A DNA stretch of 64,000 nt. Origin: BPJO01 sp037189665 (GTDB lineage: Bacteria > Planctomycetota > Phycisphaerae > Tepidisphaerales > Tepidisphaeraceae). The translations under genes were made by a program, and so were the position numbers. The notes under the pieces were generated by a model. That model was not told the origin of the DNA. It saw nothing but the letters and a program-made list of their open reading frames with translations, and did not search any database. This document shows, piece after piece, positions 1 through 8,464 of this stretch. The stretch's first letter is position 1, and each line of letters begins with the position of its first letter. The stretch covers positions 21,922 through 85,921 of the forward strand of contig JBBCIV010000041.1 in assembly GCA_037189665.1 (NCBI GenBank), given 5' to 3'.

Positions 1-813
1 TCCCTGGGCAACGGTCACGGGGCGGGCTGAACCGTCGCAGTACAGCACGTTTGCAACGCCCTCCAGGGGCATGAATCCGTTCGAGAGCACCGTCGGGTAT
101 CGCGACGGCTTCAACGTGCCATGCACGGGGGCAATCGATCGCACGGCCTGCCGGCGAGCACCGTTGACGGTCACGATTGAACTCAGCTTCACGGTGGAGT
201 TGTCCATGCCTCGATCCGATCCCAATGCGTCGGTCGTCTGGATCGCCACCAACTGCGGATAATCGATCATGAGCAACGTTTCCGACGCGTTCTTCAGGCT
301 GCGTATCGGATTCGGATCATAACTCGGGACGGACGCGTCACGGACTCGGGCATGCGGAAGGTGCGGCCAGACGGCGGCGTTGGTCTCGGCACCGGACAGC
401 AACCAGTTGTATCGATAAGAGTAATGAGCGCGGTTGGCATTCTGCGATGCCGCCCACAACGGAGGATCGAACTGCCCGGCAGTCGGACAAACAGCGGTTC
501 GCGTTCCCGCCTTCACTCCGATCAACGACCACAGGTTGAACCCGCGAAAACGGTTGCCGGAGAACGCCCCGTTGGACCACTGCGACAACGGAGGGAAGCA
601 ACCCTTATTCTGCGCCTGATAAATCGCAACCATTTGACCAAGCGATCGAAGGTTCGACAGGCATGCGGTCGTCTGCGCCGCCGCTCGTGCTTTCGTCAGC
701 GACGGAAGCAGAATCGAAATCAGCAACGCGATAATGCCGATGACGACCAGCAACTCGACGAGAGTGAAACCGCTGCGACACGAATTGGACGACATGGGGT
801 GTGATGGGGTCAC
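1..813 (-). CDS. Prepilin-like (type II pseudopilin, H-X9-DG class) protein, 3' end outside window
   Basis: The gene runs leftward and is still open at base 1, so 271 codons are visible and the C-terminus is missing. The N-terminus has the class III signal of pseudopilins: a short polar stretch, then GFTLVELLVVIGIIALL, giving one hydrophobic helix that a prepilin peptidase would cut before the F and methylate. The rest is a soluble domain with GVANVLYCDGSARPV near the visible end, matching the conserved DG region of the large planctomycete family. I place the start at GTG 811-813 because AAGGAG lies six bases upstream (820-825); ATG 793-795 is an in-frame alternative. Such proteins are abundant in Planctomycetota and their individual roles are mostly unknown. 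It follows a copy of the TGTCGCAAA promoter module, so it is probably co-regulated with the polysaccharide genes. Confidence 0.85.
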   Translation of the reverse strand, partial: MTPSHPMSSNSCRSGFTLVELLVVIGIIALLISILLPSLTKARAAAQTTACLSNLRSLGQMVAIYQAQNKGCFPPLSQWSNGAFSGNRFRGFNLWSLIGVKAGTRTAVCPTAGQFDPPLWAASQNANRAHYSYRYNWLLSGAETNAAVWPHLPHARVRDASVPSYDPNPIRSLKNASETLLMIDYPQLVAIQTTDALGSDRGMDNSTVKLSSIVTVNGARRQAVRSIAPVHGTLKPSRYPTVLSNGFMPLEGVANVLYCDGSARPVTVAQG

Positions 814-935
814 GGCAAGCTCCTTATTTTGTCCGCTGCTTTTGTGAACTGTTGCCCATACGGCGGGCAGGGGCGGAAATGCTCGAGATGCCAACCGCGA
901 GCTGGATTTGCGTCCGCCAGTGCTGCTCAGAAATC

Positions 936-1000
936 AGTGTGTCCATCTCGCCCTTTATGGACAAGGCCGATATGCGTCGAAGATTAACCGTATTGCGACA
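936..1000 (-). promoter_or_regulatory. AraC-type tandem operator and promoter (copy A)
   Basis: Read on the minus strand from 1000: TGTCGCAATACGG, then a second half-site ACGCATATCGG whose CGCA is exactly 21 bp after the first. A weak -10-like CACACT (941-936) begins 59 bp from the first T. The prepilin-like gene starts 123 bases further on. The same layout recurs at seven other places. The regulatory role is inferred from recurrence and spacing. The rest of 814-1191 shows nothing else recognisable. Confidence 0.6.
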
Positions 1001-1191
1001 GCCGATTGGCCTACGTTCTTGGGAGCCTCCAAAACAAAACGCCCGCAACTTGATCCAGCAGATCATATCGCAGGCGGAGTTGGCCGCGGTGCGGTTCGCT
1101 GTCGTAGCCGGGCGGTTGCCGAGAGGACCACTTTGAGTTGGGTCAGCGGATGGCCAGTGTGGTGGGAGCTGTCTTGTTTAGTGGCGCTATA

Positions 1192-1327
1192 AGAAGCTGT
1201 TTCAAAATCCTTCGTTGCGACAATGCCAGGCCTCGTGGCATGGTTTTTCAACCCATGTCTTCAACCCGGACTCGCGCAAAAAGACACGGGGTGAAAACCC
1301 GTGTCACGACATTTTGAAACAGCTTCT
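1192..1327. repeat. Inverted-repeat-bounded element, MITE-like, about 136 bp
   Basis: A perfect 17-bp inverted repeat (AGAAGCTGTTTCAAAAT at 1192-1208, its complement at 1311-1327) bounds a non-coding segment. Inside are two hairpins: a CATGG/CCATG stem around 1238-1257 and a stem GACACGGG/CCCGTGTC around 1283-1305. It ends five bases before the stop codon of the neighbouring regulator gene, so it may also act as a terminator. A shortened relative of its left part is present at 63765-63803, so it is a dispersed repeat and not just a local hairpin. Confidence 0.65.
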
Positions 1328-1331
1328 AAGC

Positions 1332-2534
1332 CTATTGCTCCGCCGAGCTGCCGCGGCGTGCATCTCGCCGATAGGCGCCCGGCGTGGCACCGGTAACGTT
1401 TAGAAATGCTCGGCCCAGGTTCTGTTGAACCGCAAAACCACATCGCGTTGCGATGTCCTGCATCGTCAGTTCCGGTTGAAGAAGCAGCCTTTTTGCGGTT
1501 TCGATTCGGACACGCATGATTTCATCATGCGGATTACGGCCGAGGATTCGGACGAACTGCCGTTCTAACCATCGCCGGCCCACGGGAACATGCCTAAGGA
1601 CATCTCCGACCGTACACGGATCGCACGCATGCTCGCGAATATATCGAAGTGCGGCAGCCAAGTCAGGACTATCGACGGCAAGGATGTCCGTGCTCTGGCG
1701 GCGGACAATTCCCAGCGGCTCAAGGCGAACGTGGCGTTCGTTTGGTTCGAGCTTTGCCTTCTGCATTAACCTGTCCAGCATGCTCGCCGCGATGTAGCCG
1801 ACGCGGCTGTAATCGCAGTTCACACTGCTTAACGGAGGCCAGGCGCTTTCGCAGAGCAGGTCGTCATTGTTCACGCCGATGATCGCAACCCGCTCAGGCA
1901 CCGTGATTTCGAACCGATGACAAACCGCCGCCAAATCATGGGCCGCCATGTCGTCAACCGCCATGATCCCAACCGGTTTAGGCAGTTGGGCCAGCCAATC
2001 GACTAACGATTGCGGACTTCGATTACCCAGATACTCGATACTGGTGGTCCAGCCGACCCCCGCCTCCTGACACTGGAAACCCTTTTCCGCCAACGCATCG
2101 CGAAAACCATGAAACCGATTCAGCGATAGCGCCGACCGCTTTTCTAAGCCGTAAAACCCGAAATTCGCCAGTTGACAGTCAATCAGGTGCTGTGCCGCAA
2201 GGCGCCCGACGGCGTAGTCGTCCAGGCAGACAACCGGAGACATGGCTGGATCGGCGCTGCCTGAACATCGAATGAAATTCTTCGCCTTGGAGGCGACGTA
2301 GTCGAGAATGGCAGAATCACCAACGCCTGCGGTGACGACGCCGTCGCATTCAGGCCAGTCGGGCAGGGGCAAAGAATAAACGTGGCGAAACTCTTCGTGG
2401 ATGATCCAGCGTCGCTGGAGATTGGCGTACCGCATGACGCCGCGCATCACTGCACGACCAAAACCCGTGACGCCGTCAACGAGCACCCCGACAATGGGAC
2501 GCGGAGGAGAAGAGGTCGATTGCTTCCGTCGCAA
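1332..2534 (-). CDS. XylR-like AraC-family transcriptional regulator
   Basis: The 400-residue protein has an N-terminal periplasmic-binding-protein-like (LacI-type) sensor beginning PIVGVLVDGVTGFGRAVMRG and a C-terminal AraC-type double helix-turn-helix from about residue 290 (ETAKRLLLQPELTMQDIATRCGF, NVTGATPGAYRR at the end). This is the XylR architecture: a sugar-binding domain controls DNA binding by the HTH pair. I chose TTG 2532-2534 as the start because it aligns exactly with the ATG of the paralogue at 19089-20279 (both continue with RR, and upstream bases are conserved); longer in-frame starts up to 2792 give an unrelated extension. TATACT lies nine bases before this TTG, suggesting a nearly leaderless mRNA. 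The likely ligand is a plant-cell-wall sugar, inferred from the enzymes around it. Confidence 0.88.
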   Translation of the reverse strand: MRRKQSTSSPPRPIVGVLVDGVTGFGRAVMRGVMRYANLQRRWIIHEEFRHVYSLPLPDWPECDGVVTAGVGDSAILDYVASKAKNFIRCSGSADPAMSPVVCLDDYAVGRLAAQHLIDCQLANFGFYGLEKRSALSLNRFHGFRDALAEKGFQCQEAGVGWTTSIEYLGNRSPQSLVDWLAQLPKPVGIMAVDDMAAHDLAAVCHRFEITVPERVAIIGVNNDDLLCESAWPPLSSVNCDYSRVGYIAASMLDRLMQKAKLEPNERHVRLEPLGIVRRQSTDILAVDSPDLAAALRYIREHACDPCTVGDVLRHVPVGRRWLERQFVRILGRNPHDEIMRVRIETAKRLLLQPELTMQDIATRCGFAVQQNLGRAFLNVTGATPGAYRRDARRGSSAEQ

Positions 2535-2678
2535 AGTGGTCAAAGTATAACGCAAAGAAGCGTGGCGTACGATGGCCTGCCAGCACACACTGAGATTCAG
2601 ACGGTAGTCCTTACCGGATGACGATCTTAGCGGCCCGATGCCTTTGAACGGCCGGTGCCGCTCTTCGGAGACACTAAC

Positions 2679-3749
2679 GTGCATAAGCCGCGCGGCCTTT
2701 TCATCCTCGACCTTGACACTTTTCCCCTGATCTACGGTGAAGCCGAGCGGCGCGACATCGCAAAGCATGTCGATTTTGTCGCACCTCCGCAAACCAGAGA
2801 ATCCATCGCCGTCAACCCTCGCCTGCTAAATGACGTCGAAGCGCTATTCTCCGGCTGGGGCCCTCCCATCCTGAATGAAGCGTTTCTTGATTCGGCGCCC
2901 AAACTCGAAGTGGTCTTCTACGGCGGCGGTGCCGTCGGTGGAATGGTGACCGAAAGCGTTTGGAGCCGCGGCATTCGCGTGACCAGCGCATACGCCGCCA
3001 ACTCGATTCCGGTCGCGGAATACACGCTGGCAATGATTCTGTTCTCATTGAAGCACGGTTGGTCGCTGACGCGAGAAACACGTCTGCGACAAACTTTCGT
3101 CCCACGTAACGGGGCGCCCGGCTGCTACGGATCAACCGTCGGTCTCATTTCGATGGGTGCCGTATCAAGATGCCTTTTGCCGCTCCTGCGACACTTCGAC
3201 CTCAACATCGTCGTTTTCGACCCATTCCTGTCCTCAAGGGAGGCGGCCAGTCTGGGGGTGACGCTCGTTTCGCTCGAAGAACTATTCAAAATCAGTGATG
3301 TCGTCTCGCTTCACACCCCTGAACTACCGGAAACCAAAGGGATGATCACGGGCCAGCTCCTCAGTTCAATGCTTAGCGGCGCAACGTTTATCAATACTGC
3401 GAGGGGTTCCATCGTCCGAGAAACCGAAATGCTCGACGTCCTTCAGAATAGGCCGGATCTGCAGGCGATTCTGGATGTGACTGACGTTGAACCTCCGCCG
3501 CAAGGCTCGCCGTTCTATATGTTGCCGAACGTAATCCTCACACCGCATATCGCGGGATCAGTTGGAAACGAGTGCAAGCGAATGGGCAGATACATGGTGG
3601 AAGAGCTGGAGCGGTATATTGCCGGCAAGCCGCTGAAGTGGGAGATTACGCCGCAATTCGCCGCGCGGTCCTCACACCGACCCACTAATTGTAAAAAGTG
3701 CCATCCCGTTTATCGCCAGCCCGATCCAAGCCAAGATGCGGTGGCTTAA
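2679..3749 (+). CDS. D-2-hydroxyacid dehydrogenase family protein
   Basis: An NAD-dependent 2-hydroxyacid dehydrogenase of about 356 residues. The Rossmann segment reads GSTVGLISMGAVSRCLLPLL, followed by the acidic end VVFDPF. The catalytic set is visible: Arg in NTARGSIV, Glu in DVTDVEPPP and His in LTPHIAGS. The family reduces 2-keto acids or oxidises 2-hydroxy acids; the substrate cannot be read here. GTG 2679 is preferred over GTG 2655 because GGAG (2667-2670) sits eight bases upstream. It is divergent from the XylR-like regulator and shares its upstream region, so it may act in sugar-acid catabolism under that regulator (inference). The last 25 or so residues (after WEITPQF) do not look like the family and may be an extension created by loss of the original stop. 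Confidence 0.85.
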   Translation: MHKPRGLFILDLDTFPLIYGEAERRDIAKHVDFVAPPQTRESIAVNPRLLNDVEALFSGWGPPILNEAFLDSAPKLEVVFYGGGAVGGMVTESVWSRGIRVTSAYAANSIPVAEYTLAMILFSLKHGWSLTRETRLRQTFVPRNGAPGCYGSTVGLISMGAVSRCLLPLLRHFDLNIVVFDPFLSSREAASLGVTLVSLEELFKISDVVSLHTPELPETKGMITGQLLSSMLSGATFINTARGSIVRETEMLDVLQNRPDLQAILDVTDVEPPPQGSPFYMLPNVILTPHIAGSVGNECKRMGRYMVEELERYIAGKPLKWEITPQFAARSSHRPTNCKKCHPVYRQPDPSQDAVA

Positions 3750-3767
3750 ACGATCGGCCAATCCAAT

Positions 3768-4115
3768 TCACGCATCGCTGATCTGTTTCAGGATGTGCGC
3801 GAAATCGACGTTCGTCTTTCGTTTCGTCACGCGAACATGACGGACGTCCACCAGCGGCTCGAAATACATGAGGAGGTCGGCGACGCCTTCCCGCGTATCT
3901 TCGCGGTCGTACTTCGCGCCTGAGCCGGCGCGCACCGGCAATAGTTCACGTCGTCGCCGCTCAGTCGCTTGCCGCCTTCGTCGATGCAGACGCCCGGATA
4001 GCGTGGTCGGGCATCGTAGGACATCCAGTTCGTCTTTTATTCCCGCTACGAACGGCGCACTACCCTTGATGCGGCCCAGGAACAACTGCGGCGCACATGG
4101 AGAGTCGGGATAAGA
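3768..4115 (-). pseudogene. IS630-family transposase fragment, frameshifted and truncated
   Basis: Three minus-strand pieces in shifting frames resemble consecutive parts of an IS630 DDE transposase: LGRIKGSAPFVAGIKDELDV, then YPGVCIDEGGKRLSG with one catalytic Asp, then RAGSGAKYDREDTREGVADL, MYFEPLVDVRHVRVTKRKT and VDFAHILKQ. The N-terminal HTH half and the C-terminal third (with the remaining acidic residues) are absent, so it is dead. Its right end overlaps the tail of the truncated secreted-protein gene, suggesting that this insertion truncated that gene. Confidence 0.7.
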
Positions 4116-4518
4116 AGCTCATCGAAAAGGAGAGGGCGGCGCTGCGCGACCAGCGGAAAGAGACCGAGATTGGCGGGGGAGGTCCATCGGCGACATATTC
4201 GATCGCGACCATGTCACGCGCCGGGCGATCACTGCCGCCGATCCCAATTCCTCCCGTGCTCATCGAGTCGCTCAGTTCCCAAGGTAGATTGACTTGGGAG
4301 GAGCCGGCGTGCCGGTTCGCCAAGCCCGCCTTGAACGATTTCAGACAACTCCTCACGGAGGCCGTGGGCCTCTGTTCCGATTGCGGATCACCCAGGATGA
4401 GCGTATCCAGCACCGCGCCAGGTCTCCCTGTGGCAGAAACCGGACTGCTGGTCAGGCCGGATGTTGCCGCCAGCCCGATCAGGACTGCTACACCAGAGGA
4501 AACAGTTGTGCTGCGCAT
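4060..4518 (-). pseudogene. Truncated gene for a secreted protein related to the one at 23645-25996
   Basis: From ATG 4516-4518 (AAGGTGG six bases upstream) this encodes a signal peptide (MRSTTVSSGVAVLIGLAATS, then a cleavable SPVSATG region). The mature start GAVLDTLILGDPQSEQ closely resembles QLVDTIIFGDAASEK in the 783-residue secreted protein at 23645. After about 70 mature residues the similarity fades and the frame runs into IS630 transposase relics, ending at residue 152. It keeps its own copy of the TGTCGCAAA promoter module, so the truncation is probably recent. The relationship to the larger protein is my reading and rests on a short segment. Confidence 0.55.
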
Positions 4519-4626
4519 GAGATTCCACCTTCGCCACAGGATAGGACTGAAGTCGCGTTGAGCCGTTTGCCACGCGTGGCGGAAAACGACAACTTGAACC
4601 TGCCACTCGAAAGACCAACTGCGGCG

Positions 4627-4692
4627 ATCGTACGGCGGCGAGGACGGCGAATGCGACATCAAGATACGTCGATTCATGTCCATTTTGCGACA
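4627..4692 (-). promoter_or_regulatory. AraC-type tandem operator and promoter (copy B)
   Basis: On the minus strand from 4692: TGTCGCAAAATGG, second half-site ACGTATC at the 21-bp position (CGTA instead of CGCA), and a -10-like TACGAT (4632-4627) starting 60 bp from the first T. It lies about 110 bases upstream of the start of the truncated secreted-protein gene. Copies B and C together account for most of the recognisable content of the 4519-5015 intergenic region. Confidence 0.55.
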
Positions 4693-4851
4693 GACGTTCT
4701 TTCGTGCGGTAAGTCTTTTTAAAAAATATACTTAGTGATCCGATGCACGGGGTGAACTACCGCGCCGCGGCGTTGCAGCTGTCCAGGTTGTGGCTAGCTC
4801 TATCGACGAAGCCAACGAACGGTCAACTTGGAGCCAAAACACAGTGGAGAG

Positions 4852-4917
4852 TGTCGCATACTGCCAATAATCGAACGCAGATGTGGGAATTCTCCCCAAG
4901 GGCATGCATGCTAAAGT
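4852..4917 (+). promoter_or_regulatory. AraC-type tandem operator and promoter (copy C)
   Basis: TGTCGCATACTGCC followed by GAACGCAGAT, with the two CGCA cores 21 bp apart. TAAAGT (4912-4917), preceded by TGC as an extended -10, starts 60 bp from the first T. The prepilin-like gene starts at 5016, about 100 bases downstream. Confidence 0.6.
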
Positions 4918-5015
4918 GTGCAAGTCAGCGGATTTCTTAGGAGTGATGGCTCGGCGTTCTGTCGGGTTCTGTGCGGAGTCTGGGTTCACATCAAATTCGC
5001 CAAGAGGAGTTCGAT

Positions 5016-5969
5016 ATGCGTTCACGTCAAAGAGGCTTCACGTTGGTAGAACTTCTGGTGGTCATCGGTATCATCGCGGTCCTTATTTCCGTGTTGCTTC
5101 CCGCGCTGAACAAGGCGCGTAGCGCCGCCCGAGCCATCGCCTGTGCTGCGACGCTTCGCTCGGTGACCCAGGCGACGCTGATGTATGCGGCAGAGAACAA
5201 GGGTTCGTTGCCGACCTTGGCAGGCGCTGCGAACGTATCGACGCGGAATTTCAATGGCGTGTCGGTCGTCTATCAGGATCTGGCCTCGTGGTATGGTCCG
5301 AAGGTCTTCCAGCAACTTGAGCGGTACAGCCTGACCGGCTGGGGCGTCAGTGCCGGGCAGAAGTACCGCAACTGCCCGACCGTCGACCTTACTCGTTACG
5401 CGACGCCGAACTGGACCGCGAGCTATCACTACAACGGATACATTGGCGAAGGTGTGCGAGGCCGCGGTCGGACATGGGCCAATCCGGGTGGGTGGCAGGA
5501 ATTCGTTCCTCAGAACTGGAAGATTTCGAATGTCACTCGCGCGTCCGAGGTCTGCCTCTGGATCGAGGGAACCCCGGTGGCTGATATCGGCCAGAAAAGC
5601 CAGATTCGCAATCTGGGGGTTGGAACCCAACTGATCTATGCCGGCCAAACCGCCTTTGGCGTTCCAGGCAACACCGGCCAGTTGGATGTCATCGGTGAAT
5701 CGGGGGTGACGATCAACGCCTGGAGTGGCTTTGGCCCGGTCATCACCCCGATGCACGACTATCGCCCGATTCCGAATAAGTTCGTCAAGTGGAGTGATGG
5801 TACGGTGACCGCCACCCCCTGGAGCGCCGGTCGAAACAACATTGCCTACGTGGATGGCTCGGTTCGCACGGTGCGAATCACGATCAACGGTGATGGCTTC
5901 GGCGGCGGAACCGGCGAGCCGCAGTCCAAGTTCGAAGGCACGTCCTTCTATCCGCGGATTTCCCAGTAG
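5016..5969 (+). CDS. Prepilin-like (type II pseudopilin, H-X9-DG class) protein
   Basis: This 317-residue protein starts MRSRQR, then GFTLVELLVVIGIIAVL, the prepilin-peptidase signal and single membrane helix. It ends with a long extracellular domain carrying NNIAYVDGSVRTVRI, the DG motif region of the planctomycete pseudopilin family. GAGGAG at 5004-5009 fixes the ATG at 5016; the longer frame from 4971 would place the charged leader too far inside. It follows promoter module copy C, and a small membrane-anchored protein gene follows about 100 bases downstream. The family is thought to be exported and assembled or anchored by a type II/IV-pilus-like machinery. Its role in a polysaccharide locus is unknown, but co-occurrence with secreted glycosidases suggests a surface role. 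Confidence 0.88.
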   Translation: MRSRQRGFTLVELLVVIGIIAVLISVLLPALNKARSAARAIACAATLRSVTQATLMYAAENKGSLPTLAGAANVSTRNFNGVSVVYQDLASWYGPKVFQQLERYSLTGWGVSAGQKYRNCPTVDLTRYATPNWTASYHYNGYIGEGVRGRGRTWANPGGWQEFVPQNWKISNVTRASEVCLWIEGTPVADIGQKSQIRNLGVGTQLIYAGQTAFGVPGNTGQLDVIGESGVTINAWSGFGPVITPMHDYRPIPNKFVKWSDGTVTATPWSAGRNNIAYVDGSVRTVRITINGDGFGGGTGEPQSKFEGTSFYPRISQ

Positions 5970-6066
5970 TCGCGACACCCTGAGCGGGCAAGCCGGTCCG
6001 GCAGGGAACTGTCGTGGCCGGCTTGTGTTGGCATCAGTTCTATTGAAATCGTGCGGAGGTGAGATC

Positions 6067-6564
6067 ATGGGCATACGAGAGTCTTTAAACAAGAGTCCGA
6101 AGATCGGCATCGCAGTCTTCGCGGGGCTCTGCGTGCTCGCACTGGTTGTGAACCTTTTCTTCTTCGGCGGCGCATCCGGCGGTGATCCGGCGGCGCAGAC
6201 TGCCCGGTTCACGAGTGATGATGGAAAGACACACTTCGTTGATTCGGCTTCCTCGGCGGTTCCATTCCAGAAAGACGGAAAAGAAGTCGTTGGGTGCGAG
6301 GTGTCGTTTGGACCGGGAGACCAGAAAGGAAAAGTCCTTTACCTATACCGCTACGTGCCGGGGGTTCACGCGCAGGTTCGCGCCGCGTTCACGGATGCAA
6401 CGAAAGGCGATCCCCGCTTCGTCGGGGCCAACGTGACAGCGGCGTTGCAGGAAATTGAAAGCAGTGGAGGGAAGGAAGTCAAAGCACCAGGCGCGCCAGC
6501 GTCCGAATGGGTCAAAAGCAACTCCGCCAGGGGGCAAGCGATTATTGGCGATGCTCGGAAATAG
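6067..6564 (+). CDS. Small membrane-anchored protein of unknown function
   Basis: 165 residues from ATG 6067, with GGAGGTGAG a few bases upstream. One transmembrane helix (about residues 16-38, KIGIAVFAGLCVLALVVNLF) is followed by FFFGGASGG and an outside domain of about 120 residues with no motif I recognise. Basic residues before the helix favour N-in, C-out. It lies 97 bases after the prepilin-like gene, in the same orientation and without a promoter module of its own, so the two are probably co-transcribed. Pairing of a prepilin-like gene with a small one-helix protein suggests a shared function, but none can be assigned. Confidence 0.75.
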   Translation: MGIRESLNKSPKIGIAVFAGLCVLALVVNLFFFGGASGGDPAAQTARFTSDDGKTHFVDSASSAVPFQKDGKEVVGCEVSFGPGDQKGKVLYLYRYVPGVHAQVRAAFTDATKGDPRFVGANVTAALQEIESSGGKEVKAPGAPASEWVKSNSARGQAIIGDARK

Positions 6565-6599
6565 CCTTGGCCGATTCGTGCAGTCGATGATCCGGCCAC

Positions 6600-6664
6600 T
6601 GTCGCAAATCGGGAATAATCAGACGCACTCTGATACCGGGCCAATCGGGCGCGCGCGGTATAGT
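6600..6664 (+). promoter_or_regulatory. AraC-type tandem operator and promoter of the glycosidase operon (copy D)
   Basis: TGTCGCAAATCGGG, second half-site AGACGCACT with CGCA exactly 21 bp after the first, and the -10 hexamer TATAGT (6659-6664) 59 bp from the first T. No convincing -35 hexamer is present, which fits an activator touching RNA polymerase from the second half-site. The first gene of the operon starts at 6794, leaving a leader of about 125 bases. Confidence 0.65.
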
Positions 6665-6793
6665 AATGCCTCGGCGTTTCAGTCCATCGCCGCGCGGAGA
6701 TTCCTGGATTTCATCACAACTGGTCGCATCGGCGCCGTTGCGCTCCGTCCAGGAGATGTCGCCGTCGAATGACGCATGTAGGAGGCTTGTCCC

Positions 6794-8464
6794 GTGATCA
6801 GCATCTCTTGGTGGTACGCGCGTGTCGTCGTTATGGTTCTTGCGATAATGGTTTCCTCCAGCCGGGCGGCGGATTGGCAGTGGTCAACGGAGGTGAAATC
6901 GGTCATCTCAACGGAGAACAACGGCCATCCGCGTGCGTTTCTCTGGGTGCCGCCGGACTGTAAGCAGGTTCGGGCGGTCATCGTGGGCCAGAACAACATG
7001 CTCGAACTGGGGATTCTGGAGCACCCTGTTTTGCGCAAGGCCATGTCCGAGATCGGCATGGCGGCGGTGTGGGTGACGCCGGCGTTTAATCCGCATTTCC
7101 AGTTTGACCGGGGCGCCGGCGAGCAGTTCCAGGAAATGATGGATGCACTCGCTGAGGAGTCGGGCTATTCCGAACTCAAATACGCTCCGGTCGCGCCTCT
7201 CGGCCATTCGGCGATGGCCAGCTACCCGTACCACTTTGCGGCCTGGAAGCCGGAACGGACCCTCGTTGCGATCTCGATCAAAGGCATTTTTCCCAACTAT
7301 CGCTATAAAGATAGCCCACAGTGGCAGGATGCCGACGTGAGAGACGCGCCGTTGCTTTTCATCAACGGCGAATACGAGGACGCAGACGGCCGCGGCGCCA
7401 AGGCGGCGTGGTTTCGTGATCATGTGCCGTCGTCGCCGCTCACCATGCTCGCCGATGTCGGCGGCGGCCATTTCGACATCCACGACCGCGTCATCGAGTA
7501 CATGGCGATGTATTTGAAGAAGGTCGCCCACTATCGCCTGCCCGCCGATGCGTCACTGGACGGCCCGGTCATTCTCAATCCGATTGATACGGCCAATACA
7601 GGCTGGCTCTACGAACGCTGGCGTCGTGACGTCGCCCCGACCGCCGTGCCGGCGCCGGTCGCGGAATACAAGGGCAACAAAGCGGATGCCTTCTGGGCAT
7701 TCGACGAGGAACTGGCCAAGGCCACTTTTTCCTACGCCGAGCGAGAGAGGGGTCGAAAGTATCAATTGGTTGGTTATATCCAGGATGGTCAGCCCGTTCC
7801 GCTGAAACTGAAGTCGCATCAAGGGATGATCCTGAAGTTTGCACGTGATGGGGACGGTTCGACCCTGAAGGTCTCTCCTGCATTCCTTGAGGCCGTCCCC
7901 GAAGGTGCGAACTGGCCGGGACTGCCTGAGGGATCTCCGACGCCTCACGCGAAAAACGCGGAAGGGCTCCGCATCGACAAGATCATCGGTCCGGTTCGCC
8001 AGGTTGGCCCGGATACGTGGGCGATTCGATTCGATCGGATGGGGATCGACAACCTGAAACGATCGAACAGTTTCTGGTTGCTGGCCAGTCATCCGGGCGA
8101 TTCGGAGTACAAGCGGACCGTTCAACAATCGTTTGCCTCGTTTCCTCGCGTCAACACCCGTGGCCAGGACCAGGCCATCACCTTCCCAGCGATTGGCGAA
8201 CAGTTGGCGGATGCGCTGAAGCCGATTCAACTGGGGGCCAAATCAAGCCTGGCATCGCAGAAAGTGTACTACTACGTCCGCGAAGGGCCTGCCGAGGTCG
8301 ATGACGACGGGCTTCTCACGTTCACCCCGATTCCGCCGCGGGCAAAGTTCCCGGTGAAGGTCACCGTCGTGGCATGGCAGTGGGGCCGATCGGTCGAGCC
8401 ATTTGTGAAGTCTGCCGAACCGATTGAGCAATCGTTCCTCATTCGGCGGGGGGCGATCGAGTAA
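6794..8464 (+). CDS. Secreted alpha/beta-hydrolase-like protein, first gene of glycosidase operon
   Basis: 556 residues from GTG 6794 (AGGAGG seven bases upstream). A signal peptide (WWYARVVVMVLAIMVSSSRA) is followed by an alpha/beta-hydrolase fold: the nucleophile elbow is GHSAMAS (about residue 140), LLFINGEYEDADGRGAKAAW is the acid region, and DVGGGHFDIHDR supplies a candidate catalytic His. The C-terminal half (from about residue 250) is a separate beta-rich domain that I do not recognise. The stop codon overlaps the ATG of the GH95 gene (TAATG), so translation is coupled. In this company it is plausibly a carbohydrate esterase removing acetyl or other esters, but that is inferred from context only. 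Confidence 0.75.
   Translation: MISISWWYARVVVMVLAIMVSSSRAADWQWSTEVKSVISTENNGHPRAFLWVPPDCKQVRAVIVGQNNMLELGILEHPVLRKAMSEIGMAAVWVTPAFNPHFQFDRGAGEQFQEMMDALAEESGYSELKYAPVAPLGHSAMASYPYHFAAWKPERTLVAISIKGIFPNYRYKDSPQWQDADVRDAPLLFINGEYEDADGRGAKAAWFRDHVPSSPLTMLADVGGGHFDIHDRVIEYMAMYLKKVAHYRLPADASLDGPVILNPIDTANTGWLYERWRRDVAPTAVPAPVAEYKGNKADAFWAFDEELAKATFSYAERERGRKYQLVGYIQDGQPVPLKLKSHQGMILKFARDGDGSTLKVSPAFLEAVPEGANWPGLPEGSPTPHAKNAEGLRIDKIIGPVRQVGPDTWAIRFDRMGIDNLKRSNSFWLLASHPGDSEYKRTVQQSFASFPRVNTRGQDQAITFPAIGEQLADALKPIQLGAKSSLASQKVYYYVREGPAEVDDDGLLTFTPIPPRAKFPVKVTVVAWQWGRSVEPFVKSAEPIEQSFLIRRGAIE

Noticed and set aside
2638..2681. ATG 2638 as start of the hydroxyacid dehydrogenase
   Set aside because: It is in a different frame from the dehydrogenase; GTG 2679 has the properly spaced GGAG.
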